64,000 nt of DNA, from contig NZ_SBJL01000001.1 in assembly GCF_004634425.1 (NCBI RefSeq), positions 1,151,001 to 1,215,000 on the forward strand, written 5' to 3'. The DNA is from Vitreimonas flagellata (GTDB lineage: Bacteria; Pseudomonadota; Alphaproteobacteria; Caulobacterales; Aquidulcibacteraceae). Shown one piece after another: positions 47,721 to 55,843 of the stretch. The number at the start of each line of letters is the position of its first letter. The first letter of the stretch is position 1. The notes under the pieces are model-generated. The model worked only from the letters and a program-made list of their open reading frames with translations, ran no database searches and was not told the origin of the DNA. The translations under genes and the position numbers were made by a program.

Positions 47721-48566
47721 ATGCGCGCCCTGCTTCTTGCCGCCGCCTTAACGGCCACGCTCACCGCCGCCGCCTCGGCGCAGACGGGGCCGAACGCACG
47801 CGAAGCTTATGTTGAGCGCCGCGGCCTGATCGAGATCGACAATCAATGCCGCGTACTGGAGCGCTCTATCCGCGATGCGTTGCAAGTCGGCCTCACCCAA
47901 GCGCGCGGCTCGTTGCTGCGCGAGGGCTGGTCGACGGCGCAAGTCCGACAGCTTGAGCAGAGCGTTGTCGCCGCCGCGCAATCGCGCCAGTGCAACGACG
48001 CGCGCTCGCGCGAAGCGGTCGCGAACGCCAACCGCTCCTTCGCCTCCTGGGCCAATGCGGGCACGATGCAATTCCCCGGCTGGCAGCGCGACTGGACCGC
48101 GCGCCGTGGCAATGAAGGCTGGCGCATCAGCCAAAGCATCGACGCACCGCTCGCCGCCACCTTCGGCGTACGCCAGCAAGCCGCCGCGCAGCGCCTTACG
48201 CTTACCATCCCCGTCGCACGTGGCGCGCCGGCGCCAACGTCCGCGCGCCTCATCATGCGCGACCAATCACGCGCCCGCGCCACCGAGATCAGCTTGCCGC
48301 AGCGCGTCGCCTATGGATTGTCAGCAGGCGAAGCGCCGGAAACAGCGCAACGAGAAATCCCATCGACACGCAGCATCGAGCGCCTCGACGCCAATCGCAG
48401 CCAAGCGGCGTTTTCGTTCCCCGACGAAGCCTTTCGCGACCTGCTTACGCTTGATCCGCGCGAAACCGTAGCGATTGAAGTTCAAAACGGCCGCGCCACG
48501 CAGCGTTTGCTGGTGGAAGTCGGCGATATCGCCGCCGCGCGCGCATTCCTTACGCTTCGCCGCTAG
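47721..48566 (+). CDS. secreted hypothetical protein (281 aa)
   Basis: A signal peptide (MRALLLAAALTATLTAAASAQ) precedes a helical region with two cysteines (DNQCRVLERSIRDALQVG; QSRQCNDARSREA) and a C-terminal beta-rich half (PDEAFRDLLTLDPRETVAIEVQNG). I do not recognise a family. Its stop overlaps the end of the convergent DivJ-like kinase by 17 bases. Confidence 0.72.
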   Translation: MRALLLAAALTATLTAAASAQTGPNAREAYVERRGLIEIDNQCRVLERSIRDALQVGLTQARGSLLREGWSTAQVRQLEQSVVAAAQSRQCNDARSREAVANANRSFASWANAGTMQFPGWQRDWTARRGNEGWRISQSIDAPLAATFGVRQQAAAQRLTLTIPVARGAPAPTSARLIMRDQSRARATEISLPQRVAYGLSAGEAPETAQREIPSTRSIERLDANRSQAAFSFPDEAFRDLLTLDPRETVAIEVQNGRATQRLLVEVGDIAAARAFLTLRR

Positions 48567-49773
48567 AGCGCAGCACAGGCAGCGTTACCCGCACCAAGGC
48601 GCCGCCGCCCGGCGCATCGTGAAAGCTCAGCGTGCCGCGATGCAAAGTCGCCAGCGCCCGCACCAGCGCTAGGCCAAGGCCCGTGCCTTCCGCCCGCGCG
48701 CCGCCTGAACCGCGCTCATAAGCCTGCCCAAGCTTCTCGCGATCTTCCTCCGGAATCCCCGGCCCATTATCGATCGTGTCCAGCACCAGCGCACCATCAC
48801 GCGCTTCGGCCACCACCATCACGCGCCCGCCCTCCGGTGTGAACTTAATCGCATTGCCTACCGTGTTGATCAGTATGCGCCTCACCGCGCGCGCATCAGC
48901 GTGCACCAAGAGCGGCGCCTCGGGCGTCACCATGCCGAGTTGAATTTGCTTCTTCTCCGCGCCGTCAATCGAAAGCCGCACGACATCTTCGACCACGCCG
49001 CGCACGTCGAAATCGCCCGTCTCAATTTCGTACCGACCCGCATCGATCCGCGAGAGGTCGAGCAGATCGTTTACGAGCCCCAGCAGGTGTGTGCCGCTCT
49101 TGCGAATGAGCCCTGCGTACTCGACGTAGCGCGTGCTCAGCTCGCCGAAGATCTGGCGCTCGATCATCTCGGAGAAACCGAGAATGTGCGTCAGCGGCGT
49201 GCGCAATTCGTGCGACACCTCCGCGATCCGCTCGCCCATCGCTTGCGCCCGCGCCGGGGCTGGCGACTGACGGCTCAGCGCCATCAACCCCACCGCCAGA
49301 GCGATCGCGACCACGGCCAAGGTCTCAGGGAATGGCCCCAGCTCGGGGCGGACTTCCATGCCGGCCAGGAACGCCGCCAGGGCAAAGCCCAAAACCGCCG
49401 CCGCCCCCGCCTCAGGCGCCCAGGGCCGCCCCAAGGCCAGAGCCGCCGCAGGCGCGATCAAAAGCATCACCGTCAGCGGCGATCCGGCGCCACCGGTTCC
49501 AGAAATCAGACCAATCGCGGTTAACAGCCAAACCCAGACAAAGCTCAGCGCGCCCCACCGGCTCCCCAGTCGCGGCAGCAAAATGAAACCTGTGAAAGAT
49601 GGCGCGAGCGCCAATGCGCATGCCGTCGCCAATGGCCCTATTTTCGCGCCATTCAGTCCCGAAACGATGCCCACGAAGACAACACCAATCGCCCAGGCCC
49701 AAAGAGCCAGGGCGATCCCAAATGGGCGCGGCGCTGCTTTTGCAGGAATGGTTACTGCTGATTTCGTTGACAC
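48550..49773 (-). CDS. membrane histidine kinase, DivJ-like
   Basis: 407 residues. Five or six membrane helices (about 18-165) without a large periplasmic loop precede HisKA with the H-box EVSHELRTPLTHILGFSEM (His188) and the segment FGELSTRYVEYAGLIRKSGTHLLGLVNDLLDLSRIDA, close to Caulobacter DivJ. HATPase has NTVGNAIKFT, DNGPGIP and GTGLGLALV. GTG 49773 has a weak ribosome site. In Caulobacter DivJ phosphorylates DivK and PleD; that role here is inference. Confidence 0.82.
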   Translation of the reverse strand: MSTKSAVTIPAKAAPRPFGIALALWAWAIGVVFVGIVSGLNGAKIGPLATACALALAPSFTGFILLPRLGSRWGALSFVWVWLLTAIGLISGTGGAGSPLTVMLLIAPAAALALGRPWAPEAGAAAVLGFALAAFLAGMEVRPELGPFPETLAVVAIALAVGLMALSRQSPAPARAQAMGERIAEVSHELRTPLTHILGFSEMIERQIFGELSTRYVEYAGLIRKSGTHLLGLVNDLLDLSRIDAGRYEIETGDFDVRGVVEDVVRLSIDGAEKKQIQLGMVTPEAPLLVHADARAVRRILINTVGNAIKFTPEGGRVMVVAEARDGALVLDTIDNGPGIPEEDREKLGQAYERGSGGARAEGTGLGLALVRALATLHRGTLSFHDAPGGGALVRVTLPVLRSSGEA

Positions 49774-49885
49774 CGAAAGGCGGCTCGCGAGTAAAAGTCT
49801 TCTTAACGCGCTGGGGGACAGGATGCCCGCTACGAGTCGATGTCGGAAGCGGACTCACCATTTCAGGATTAGGGGAGCACAGCCG

Positions 49886-50941
49886 ATGCGCAGCTTTGCG
49901 GCTTGGACAACCACCGCGGCCGTCGCCCTTCTAGGCGTCGCCAATGCTCAGACGCCGTCGAACGATACGACGGCTAACGTCGATCTGCAGACGGCGATCG
50001 CCGGCTACGCGGCCTATCATAGCGACGTCTCGGAACTTCGCGCCACGACGCCGCGCGACGCCAACGCGCTAGAAACGGCGCTCGATCGCGTCGCCCGTCA
50101 CAATCGCGATGAGTTGACGCGCGGATGGATCGCCTACGGCGCTCAGACTGCAGCTCAATCGCCAGCCTTCGTGCAGGGAGTCCGCGACGCCGCCGCGTAT
50201 TACGGCCGTGACGCGGTAATCTGGGCGGTCAGCGTTGATCCCTCGTACGCGCGCGGCCTGCGCGGCGGCCCGGAAGCGACGCGCATGCTGCTCGACTCCG
50301 CCAATGCTGACGCGGCGCGCATTACCGCCGTCGCCGATCGCTACCAGGAATTCGCCTATTCGGTGCAACGTCAGCGTTGGGGCAACCAAGTTGCGCCTGG
50401 CCAGCCTGCCCGCCTGCAGCGCATCCGCTCGCTCGGCCGCGAAGGCGCCCCGGACAACGCCGTGCCCGCCGATTACGCGCCACGCCTTGCTGTTGCGCCG
50501 CTTTCGATTACGCCCGGCAGCGATCCGAACGCCTATGGCGGCCGCCGCTTCTGGGACTCGCTGCGTGGCGGCGATCAAGTCGTAGAAGTTGCCTCGACGC
50601 CCGCCGCCCGCTCTTTCCGCGTGAACGTCACGCGCGGTGAAGCGCTTGACCGCATGGCTGCTGTCGCCGCCCTCCAAGCGCTGGAAGCGACCGAAACCAA
50701 CCAAAGCGCGGTAACGCGGCTCATCAACGATCCGCGTTCGCGCGATTGCTTCGAGATGGCCCAGCTGCAACTCTATCAATGCATGTCCGCCGCGCGCTTC
50801 CGTTATGAAAATGCGTTCTGCCTTGGCCAGCACGGTCTGCGCGACATCGGCACCTGCATCGGCGCCGTCGCCCAGCCGGACAGCGGCTCGGCCATGATGA
50901 CACCCATGCCGATGACGGCGGGCCGCAACGAGCGCGGCTAG
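49886..50941 (+). CDS. secreted hypothetical protein with C-terminal cysteines
   Basis: 351 residues. ATG 49886 follows AGGGGAG and opens a signal peptide (MRSFAAWTTTAAVALLGVANAQ). The body is helical (DAAAYYGRDAVIWAVSVDPSYARGL broken around 120-145) and the end has four cysteines in DCFEMAQLQLYQCMSA, NAFCLGQHGL and GTCIGA, which may form two disulfides. Probably periplasmic; family not named. It is followed 35 bases later by sufE. Confidence 0.75.
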   Translation: MRSFAAWTTTAAVALLGVANAQTPSNDTTANVDLQTAIAGYAAYHSDVSELRATTPRDANALETALDRVARHNRDELTRGWIAYGAQTAAQSPAFVQGVRDAAAYYGRDAVIWAVSVDPSYARGLRGGPEATRMLLDSANADAARITAVADRYQEFAYSVQRQRWGNQVAPGQPARLQRIRSLGREGAPDNAVPADYAPRLAVAPLSITPGSDPNAYGGRRFWDSLRGGDQVVEVASTPAARSFRVNVTRGEALDRMAAVAALQALEATETNQSAVTRLINDPRSRDCFEMAQLQLYQCMSAARFRYENAFCLGQHGLRDIGTCIGAVAQPDSGSAMMTPMPMTAGRNERG

Positions 50942-50976
50942 CAGCACTTGCCCACGGAGGCGCGAAGGCGCATTTC

Positions 50977-51408
50977 GTGGCCATGGCCGGCATCGACCAA
51001 ACCATCAACGACCTTGCGGACGATTTCGCGCTCCTCCCGGACTGGGAGGAGCGCATTTCGCATGTGATCGAGCTCGCACGCTCGCTTGAGCCGATCAGCG
51101 ATGCTGAGCGCACCGAGGAGAACCGCGTGCGCGGGTGCATCAGCCGCGTGTGGCTGGTCAGCGAACGCCGCACCGACGCACCGGACAAGCTGTATTTCCG
51201 CGGCGATTCCGACGCGCACCTTGTGCGCGGCGAGATCGCTATGCTCCTGCGCATCTTCTCCGGCCGCACGCCGCAGGAAATTCTCTCGATCGATCCGAAG
51301 GCCGTGTTCGAACGCCTTGGTTTGAAAGAAGCGCTGACAGCGCAGCGCTCCAACGGCCTCTTCTCGATGATGAACCGCATCCAGCAAGAAGCGCGCGACG
51401 CCGCTTAG
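50977..51408 (+). CDS. sufE: SufE sulfur-acceptor protein
   Basis: 143 residues. Accepts persulfide from SufS for Fe-S cluster assembly. Seen: the catalytic cysteine in VRGCISRVWLV (Cys54), the LPDWEERISHVIELAR start, GEIAMLLRIFSGRTPQEIL and LTAQRSNGLFSMMNRI. GTG 50977 has GAAGG eight bases upstream; ATG 50983 is the alternative. Its stop is shared (TTAG) with the convergent HTH gene. Confidence 0.93.
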   Translation: MAMAGIDQTINDLADDFALLPDWEERISHVIELARSLEPISDAERTEENRVRGCISRVWLVSERRTDAPDKLYFRGDSDAHLVRGEIAMLLRIFSGRTPQEILSIDPKAVFERLGLKEALTAQRSNGLFSMMNRIQQEARDAA

Positions 51409-51767
51409 CGCGCCGCCAATTGCGCCAACGCCATCTTCAGCGCCAACTTGCCCGAACGCGCCGGCCAACCTTCCGCGCGCTCTAAAGCTTCAAGCCCATC
51501 CTCATTGAAGCACACACGCTTCACCACGCGCCGCAGCGGCGGGGCCGTCGAGCGATCACGGCGAAACGCAACGGCCAGGCGCGATAAGCTCAACTCAAAG
51601 CCAACATGGCAGAGATACATCGCCACTTGCCGCGCGGAACGCGATCTCGGACGAGCCCCGCCATTTCCGATCAGCCGCGCCTCCGGCACATCAAGCGCAT
51701 AGGCCACGACCCCGGGCGTGAGACGCGCAGCGGCTTCATCGTCCGCGCGCCGTCCAGACACCCTCAT
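51405..51767 (-). CDS. DnaA-domain-IV-like HTH protein
   Basis: 120 residues. The centre resembles the DnaA C-terminal DNA-binding domain: ARQVAMYLCHVGFELSLSRLAVAFRRDRST. After the RST the usual TVxHA signature, which contacts the DnaA box, is replaced by TAPPLRRVVKR. ATG 51767 has AAGGAG eight bases upstream. It converges on sufE and lies 3' of mucR, an order I associate with Caulobacterales. A DNA-binding role is likely, the target unknown. Confidence 0.72.
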   Translation of the reverse strand: MRVSGRRADDEAAARLTPGVVAYALDVPEARLIGNGGARPRSRSARQVAMYLCHVGFELSLSRLAVAFRRDRSTAPPLRRVVKRVCFNEDGLEALERAEGWPARSGKLALKMALAQLAAR

Positions 51768-51859
51768 CAACCCAACTCCTTGCTTCGCCGGTACAATTTC
51801 AGCGAACGCGCAGCCTAAACCTGCCCGCGCGGGGGGATAGGATTTTTTCCTGCGCCTCG

Positions 51860-52264
51860 TTACGCGCCTTTGCGGCTGGTGCCGAGGCCCATGCGCTTGG
51901 CGAGCGTCGAGCGCTCCTTGGCGTAGTTGGGGGCGACCATCGGATAATCGTGCGGCAGACCCCATTTGGTCCGGTATTCGTCAGGCGTCATGCCGTAGCG
52001 CGTGCGCAAATGGCGCTTCAAGGATTTGAATTTCTTGCCGTCTTCGAGGCAGATGATGAAATCGGGCGTCACCGACTTCTTCACCGCGACCGCCGGCTCG
52101 AGCGCATGGTCAGCGGCCAATGCTGGCGCGCCCGAGACTTCCAGCAGCGCTGTATGCACGGTGCGGATGATCGCCGGCAGCTCCTGCGCGGGGATCTGAT
52201 TGGCGGATACGTACGCTGAGACGATCTCGGCGACCATGCCGACCAAGTCGCGTTGCTGATCCAT
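51860..52264 (-). CDS. mucR: MucR/Ros-family transcriptional regulator
   Basis: 134 residues. N-terminal helical oligomerisation part (MDQQRDLVGMVAEIVSAYV) and C-terminal zinc-finger domain FIICLEDGKKFKSLKRHLRTRYGMTPDEYR with the conserved PHDYPMVAPNYAKERS tail. MucR proteins bind AT-rich DNA with TpA steps and often repress themselves and cell-surface genes. ATG 52264 is the conserved start. The upstream gap is AT-rich and fits autoregulation. Confidence 0.92.
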   Translation of the reverse strand: MDQQRDLVGMVAEIVSAYVSANQIPAQELPAIIRTVHTALLEVSGAPALAADHALEPAVAVKKSVTPDFIICLEDGKKFKSLKRHLRTRYGMTPDEYRTKWGLPHDYPMVAPNYAKERSTLAKRMGLGTSRKGA

Positions 52265-52334
52265 ACCCAATCCGCCGCCGGCCAAGTCAATTTAGGTCTA
52301 GTACAGGAAAGGCGCCCCCTCTTGCAAGCCATTC

Positions 52335-52420
52335 GCGACGCCAATATTCAAGTTTTATAGTACCGCCTACTATTTGGTTTCTGATTACTAAAAACAATAA
52401 AGAACAGGGAAAACATGTGG
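52335..52420. promoter_or_regulatory. AT-rich region upstream of mucR
   Basis: Around 52345-52410 the sequence is strikingly AT-rich for this genome (AAGTTTTATAGTACCGCC; ACTATTTGG; TACTAAAAACAATAAAG) with repeated TA steps. It lies between the end of the Mrp-like operon and mucR on the same strand. MucR-type proteins prefer such DNA, so it may be the mucR promoter and an autoregulatory site; no exact operator can be read. Confidence 0.5.
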
Positions 52421-54115
52421 CTAGTGCAGAAGCAGCATGAGACCTAACGCTGCGCCAATCGAGGCGAGTTGGACGAAACTGGAGATTGAAGCCGCGTACG
52501 GCCGATCACACCGGCTCACCCAGGCTTGGGCCGCATTCGCCACCGCGCGCGCGATCCGGCGCGACACATCCTGCCACGCCCCATAGATGCGCAGCATCAG
52601 CACCCCACCCCAGCGCCCTGCGCCGGCCAGCGGCCCGCGATAGAGCGCATCGATGTCGTAGAGCTGGATCGGCAAGTCGCGCGGAGCGATCGCAAAAACG
52701 CGGAACGCGATCGCCGCCAGGCCCGCGACCCCCAAGAGCTCCAATTGCGGCGCGACGCGATCAAGCGCGAATGCTTCGAACGTCAATTGCGCTGGCATCA
52801 AATCGTAGAGCCAACGCGGCGCCATGCCGACGGACGCGCAGAAGAACGTCGCCAATCCCGCGCCCAGCAACATCGAGAACGGCGCCTCGCTCATGCGCAA
52901 CGGGCGCGGCAACGGCCGATAGATCGACAGCATCGGTCGCAGCGCCAAGCAGATGAACAACATTGCCGGCGTGACAGCCGCGAGCGCCCAGAGCGCAATC
53001 GTGTCCCATTGGGCAAAAGCGTCGAGCGCAACCGCGTGCGTGGCGTAAAGCGCAAAGCCCGGCACGGCCGACACCGCGAGCCCCGCGCCAAGCAACAAGA
53101 ACGACGTGATCGGCATCGCGCGCGAGAGACCAGTGAACGTCGAAATGCGCGCCGTGCCTGTGCGATCCACGATCGAGCCGAGCGTCGCTTGATAGGCCAC
53201 GAACGCGAAGATCGCGGAGAACGCCGTGCCCTCAGCCGCCGCCATCGCCAGCGGCGAACCAAAACCGATCAGCGCCACGCAGATGCCGGTTTGCGCCGTC
53301 AGGCCATACGACGCGGCGCGCCGCAGATCATCCTCGGCCGCCAAATAGAAGAGGCCAATGACGATCATCGCGGCGCCGATATAGATCAGCGCGGGCTCGG
53401 CCGGAAACAATCGCGCCAAGGCATAGACGCCGAGCATCGTCGTTGTGGCCGACAGCGCGGCGCCGCCGGCGGGCGAGGCATGCGACACCGAATCCTTCAG
53501 CCACACATGCGCCAATGGCGCGCCCACGCGGATCAGCAACGCCGCGAAAATGAACACCCCGCCGAGGCTCGATGCGTCCATGCGCGCGAACACGGACGCC
53601 TCCGCCCCCGCGGAGATATGCAGCGCCACGCCGACCAGGAACAACATCCCCTCGATGCCGTGCCAGATCAGCAGCCGCGAGGCGGCGCGTCCTGCATCCT
53701 CCATCGTCGAACAGAATGTCACCCAAGACGCCGCCAGCCCCGCCAGCGACGCCGCCGCCACAAAGCTAATCAAATCGCCGACGAACAACGCAGACACCGC
53801 GCCGCCAAACATCAGCAGGATCGCGGAATCCTCGTAGCGATTGGGCCGCGCGCTCGCATAGATCGCAATCGGGATCAGCGCGATTAGCAGCGCAATGCCA
53901 AAGATGCGGTTGAGCGCGTCGAGATTGAGCAACACGACGGGCAAGCCCATCTGCGCCATCGCCGACGCCGCGCCGAATTCGTGATCAAGCAGAAGCCACA
54001 GCGCCAGGATCGCAGCGCCCGCCATCGTCGGCGCACGAAATCCGCGCGGCGTCGCAAGCAGCACAAATGCCGCCAAGATCAGCACGAAGCCGGGATTAAG
54101 GGTGAGCGCCAGCAT
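52421..54115 (-). CDS. Mrp/NuoM-N-like antiporter-type subunit D3 (charge-poor)
   Basis: 564 residues, about 14 membrane helices plus a longer C-terminal tail. The fold marks of the proton-conducting subunit family are present (LLIRVGAPLAHVWLKDSVSHASP; LSATTTMLGVYALARLF; DLRRAASYGL). Against canonical MrpD the helix-5 Glu segment (FWEGM) reads AASLAG, the helix-7 Lys (IKAA) is Arg (IRVG), and TTK is TTM. The His/Lys helix (AHAFAH, YKALLF) is also neutral. Last gene of the operon; it overlaps the small membrane gene by 20 bases. Not a pseudogene by frame. Confidence 0.85.
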   Translation of the reverse strand: MLALTLNPGFVLILAAFVLLATPRGFRAPTMAGAAILALWLLLDHEFGAASAMAQMGLPVVLLNLDALNRIFGIALLIALIPIAIYASARPNRYEDSAILLMFGGAVSALFVGDLISFVAAASLAGLAASWVTFCSTMEDAGRAASRLLIWHGIEGMLFLVGVALHISAGAEASVFARMDASSLGGVFIFAALLIRVGAPLAHVWLKDSVSHASPAGGAALSATTTMLGVYALARLFPAEPALIYIGAAMIVIGLFYLAAEDDLRRAASYGLTAQTGICVALIGFGSPLAMAAAEGTAFSAIFAFVAYQATLGSIVDRTGTARISTFTGLSRAMPITSFLLLGAGLAVSAVPGFALYATHAVALDAFAQWDTIALWALAAVTPAMLFICLALRPMLSIYRPLPRPLRMSEAPFSMLLGAGLATFFCASVGMAPRWLYDLMPAQLTFEAFALDRVAPQLELLGVAGLAAIAFRVFAIAPRDLPIQLYDIDALYRGPLAGAGRWGGVLMLRIYGAWQDVSRRIARAVANAAQAWVSRCDRPYAASISSFVQLASIGAALGLMLLLH

Positions 54116-54380
54116 CTTGCGCCTCCTCGTGTTCTGCGGACGTTACAGGCTGCGACTTGCGCGCCAGCAACCAGCGTGCGCCACGCGCGGCCAGCACGGC
54201 AAAGATGGCAGCACTGGCGCCGAGCGCCGCCATCCCGCCCGGCTGCGCGCCGATCCAAAATCCGTCGCGCGCGCGCAACACGAAATCGAACGCAAGCCCT
54301 GCCGCGGCCGCGACCGCGCAGAATAGCGTCGCCACGCCCAGCAATCCGCCCTGAGATGGCGCGCGCGGCGTCTTCGTCAT
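54096..54380 (-). CDS. small two-helix membrane protein of the Mrp-like operon
   Basis: 94 residues. Two hydrophobic helices (about 12-34, LLGVATLFCAVAAAAGLAF; about 48-66, MAALGASAAIFAVLAARG) with a basic loop RARDG and an acidic tail. Both gene boundaries overlap neighbours (four bases with D2, 20 with D3), so it is made with the complex. I know no named Mrp counterpart; it may be an accessory subunit. Confidence 0.7.
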   Translation of the reverse strand: MTKTPRAPSQGGLLGVATLFCAVAAAAGLAFDFVLRARDGFWIGAQPGGMAALGASAAIFAVLAARGARWLLARKSQPVTSAEHEEAQDAGAHP

Positions 54381-55843
54381 GAGGCGGGCGTCCAGATCGG
54401 CGAAAGGAACGAAGCGAGCGGGTCAGCGAACAACAGCAACAGCAAGGTCGCCGCGGCGCCAAGCACGACGGGTGCAGCCAGCAGAATCGATGCCCCATCC
54501 GGTCGCTTGAACGCATCGGTCGGCGCGCGCGCTGCAAGCGCATTCGCCGCGAGCGGCCCTAAATGGATGAAGGTCAGGATCGCGGCAATCCCGGCGAGTG
54601 CGGCGGCCCAGATCAAACCGGCGCCAGCCGACGCCGTGATGAGCCACAGCTTCGCCCAGGCGCCAGCAAAGGGCGGCAGCCCGATCATGCTCGCGGAGGC
54701 AATCGCGAAGCCTGCAAATGTCCAGGGCATCACACGGCCTAGCCCTGCATAGTCCGCCACCTTCTCGCGCGCCGTCACCGCCGCCGTCGTGCCAGCCGCC
54801 ATCATCAATGTCGCGGAGGCGCACGCGAACGCCACAACTTGCAAGGCCGCTGCGAACAATCCCGCCGGCAGCGCCAGCAACGCGCCCATCGCCACAGCAA
54901 GCACCTGCGCCATTGCTGAGTAAGCAAGCCGCTCTCGAATATCTTGCTTTGAAAGCGCGATCAGCGCCGCCGCGCACATGCCGGCGCCCACCAGCACAAT
55001 CAACGCTTGTGACGCGATCGCGGCTTCATGCAGCGCGGGGCCAAACACATAAGCCGTAATCTTCAACAGCCCGATCGCGCCAGCCGGCAACACCGCCAAC
55101 GCTTGGATCGACACTAATGCCGGATATGGCGCGCTGCTCGATGCAGCGAGCCAACGATGCAGCGGCGGCGTCGCCGCCATGGCAAGCCCCAGCACATAAA
55201 GCACCAGCAAAATGTTCGCCGTCACTGCATCGACGCGCCCGACAAGCATGCCGCCCGTCTGGAACTCGAGCGCGCCCGCGAGTGCGTACGTCCACACCAT
55301 CGCCGGCAAGAACAGGCCCACGGATGCCGTCAGCAACGTCGCCAAGAAATCTCGCGCCGCCTTGCGCGCTTCGTCATCGCCACGATGCGCCACAAGCGGA
55401 AACACAGCGAGGATGAGCGCCTGGTACGCCACGAAGAACGTGAACAGATTGGCCGAGTACGCGATCGCGATCGTCGCCGCCGACGCAAACGCCATAAACG
55501 CCATCAAGCGCGCCGGCGCTTTCTCGTGTGTGGCCCGCACGACGCCTGCCGAATGCGCTGCATGCAAAACGCCGAGCAACGAAAGCGTCGCCGCCATCAA
55601 CGCGCCGAGCGGTTCAACAACGAAAGCAAGTTCGACCTGCGGCAAAGGTCGCGCCAGCACAATCCGCGCCGTACCACCGTCGGCGACAACGCCAATCAGA
55701 TAGAATGCAGCGAGCGCCGTCACCAAAGCGCCCGTGACATGCGCGACGTCGCGCAAGCCCGGCGGACGCGCGAGCGCCACAACAAGCAGGCCCTGCGCCA
55801 CCGGCGCCACGAGCGCGATGAGGAGCGCGAGTTCGGCGGTCAT
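54377..55843 (-). CDS. Mrp/NuoL-like antiporter-type subunit D2 (proton path neutralised)
   Basis: 488 residues, about 14 helices. The alignment to canonical cation:proton antiporter subunit D is obvious (PLVAHRGDDEARKAARDF; PPLHRWLAAS; LSKQDIRERLAYS; IGLPPFAGAWAK), yet the key residues differ: YEL reads YQA, GKAALMPFHRW reads AMAATPPLHRW, LLHAVAVVKAG reads SIQALAVLPAG, and HAFGKITLF reads FACASATLM. So Glu, both Lys and the His are gone. ATG 55843 overlaps D1 by four bases. Confidence 0.87.
   Translation of the reverse strand: MTAELALLIALVAPVAQGLLVVALARPPGLRDVAHVTGALVTALAAFYLIGVVADGGTARIVLARPLPQVELAFVVEPLGALMAATLSLLGVLHAAHSAGVVRATHEKAPARLMAFMAFASAATIAIAYSANLFTFFVAYQALILAVFPLVAHRGDDEARKAARDFLATLLTASVGLFLPAMVWTYALAGALEFQTGGMLVGRVDAVTANILLVLYVLGLAMAATPPLHRWLAASSSAPYPALVSIQALAVLPAGAIGLLKITAYVFGPALHEAAIASQALIVLVGAGMCAAALIALSKQDIRERLAYSAMAQVLAVAMGALLALPAGLFAAALQVVAFACASATLMMAAGTTAAVTAREKVADYAGLGRVMPWTFAGFAIASASMIGLPPFAGAWAKLWLITASAGAGLIWAAALAGIAAILTFIHLGPLAANALAARAPTDAFKRPDGASILLAAPVVLGAAATLLLLLFADPLASFLSPIWTPAS

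Noticed and set aside
51430-51560. Frameshift in the DnaA-like HTH gene
   Set aside because: The frame stays aligned to the family on both sides; only the recognition loop differs.
52526-53887. 453-codon plus-strand open frame, very Arg/His/Gln-rich
   Set aside because: A shadow of the antiporter-type D3 gene, with composition unlike any protein family.
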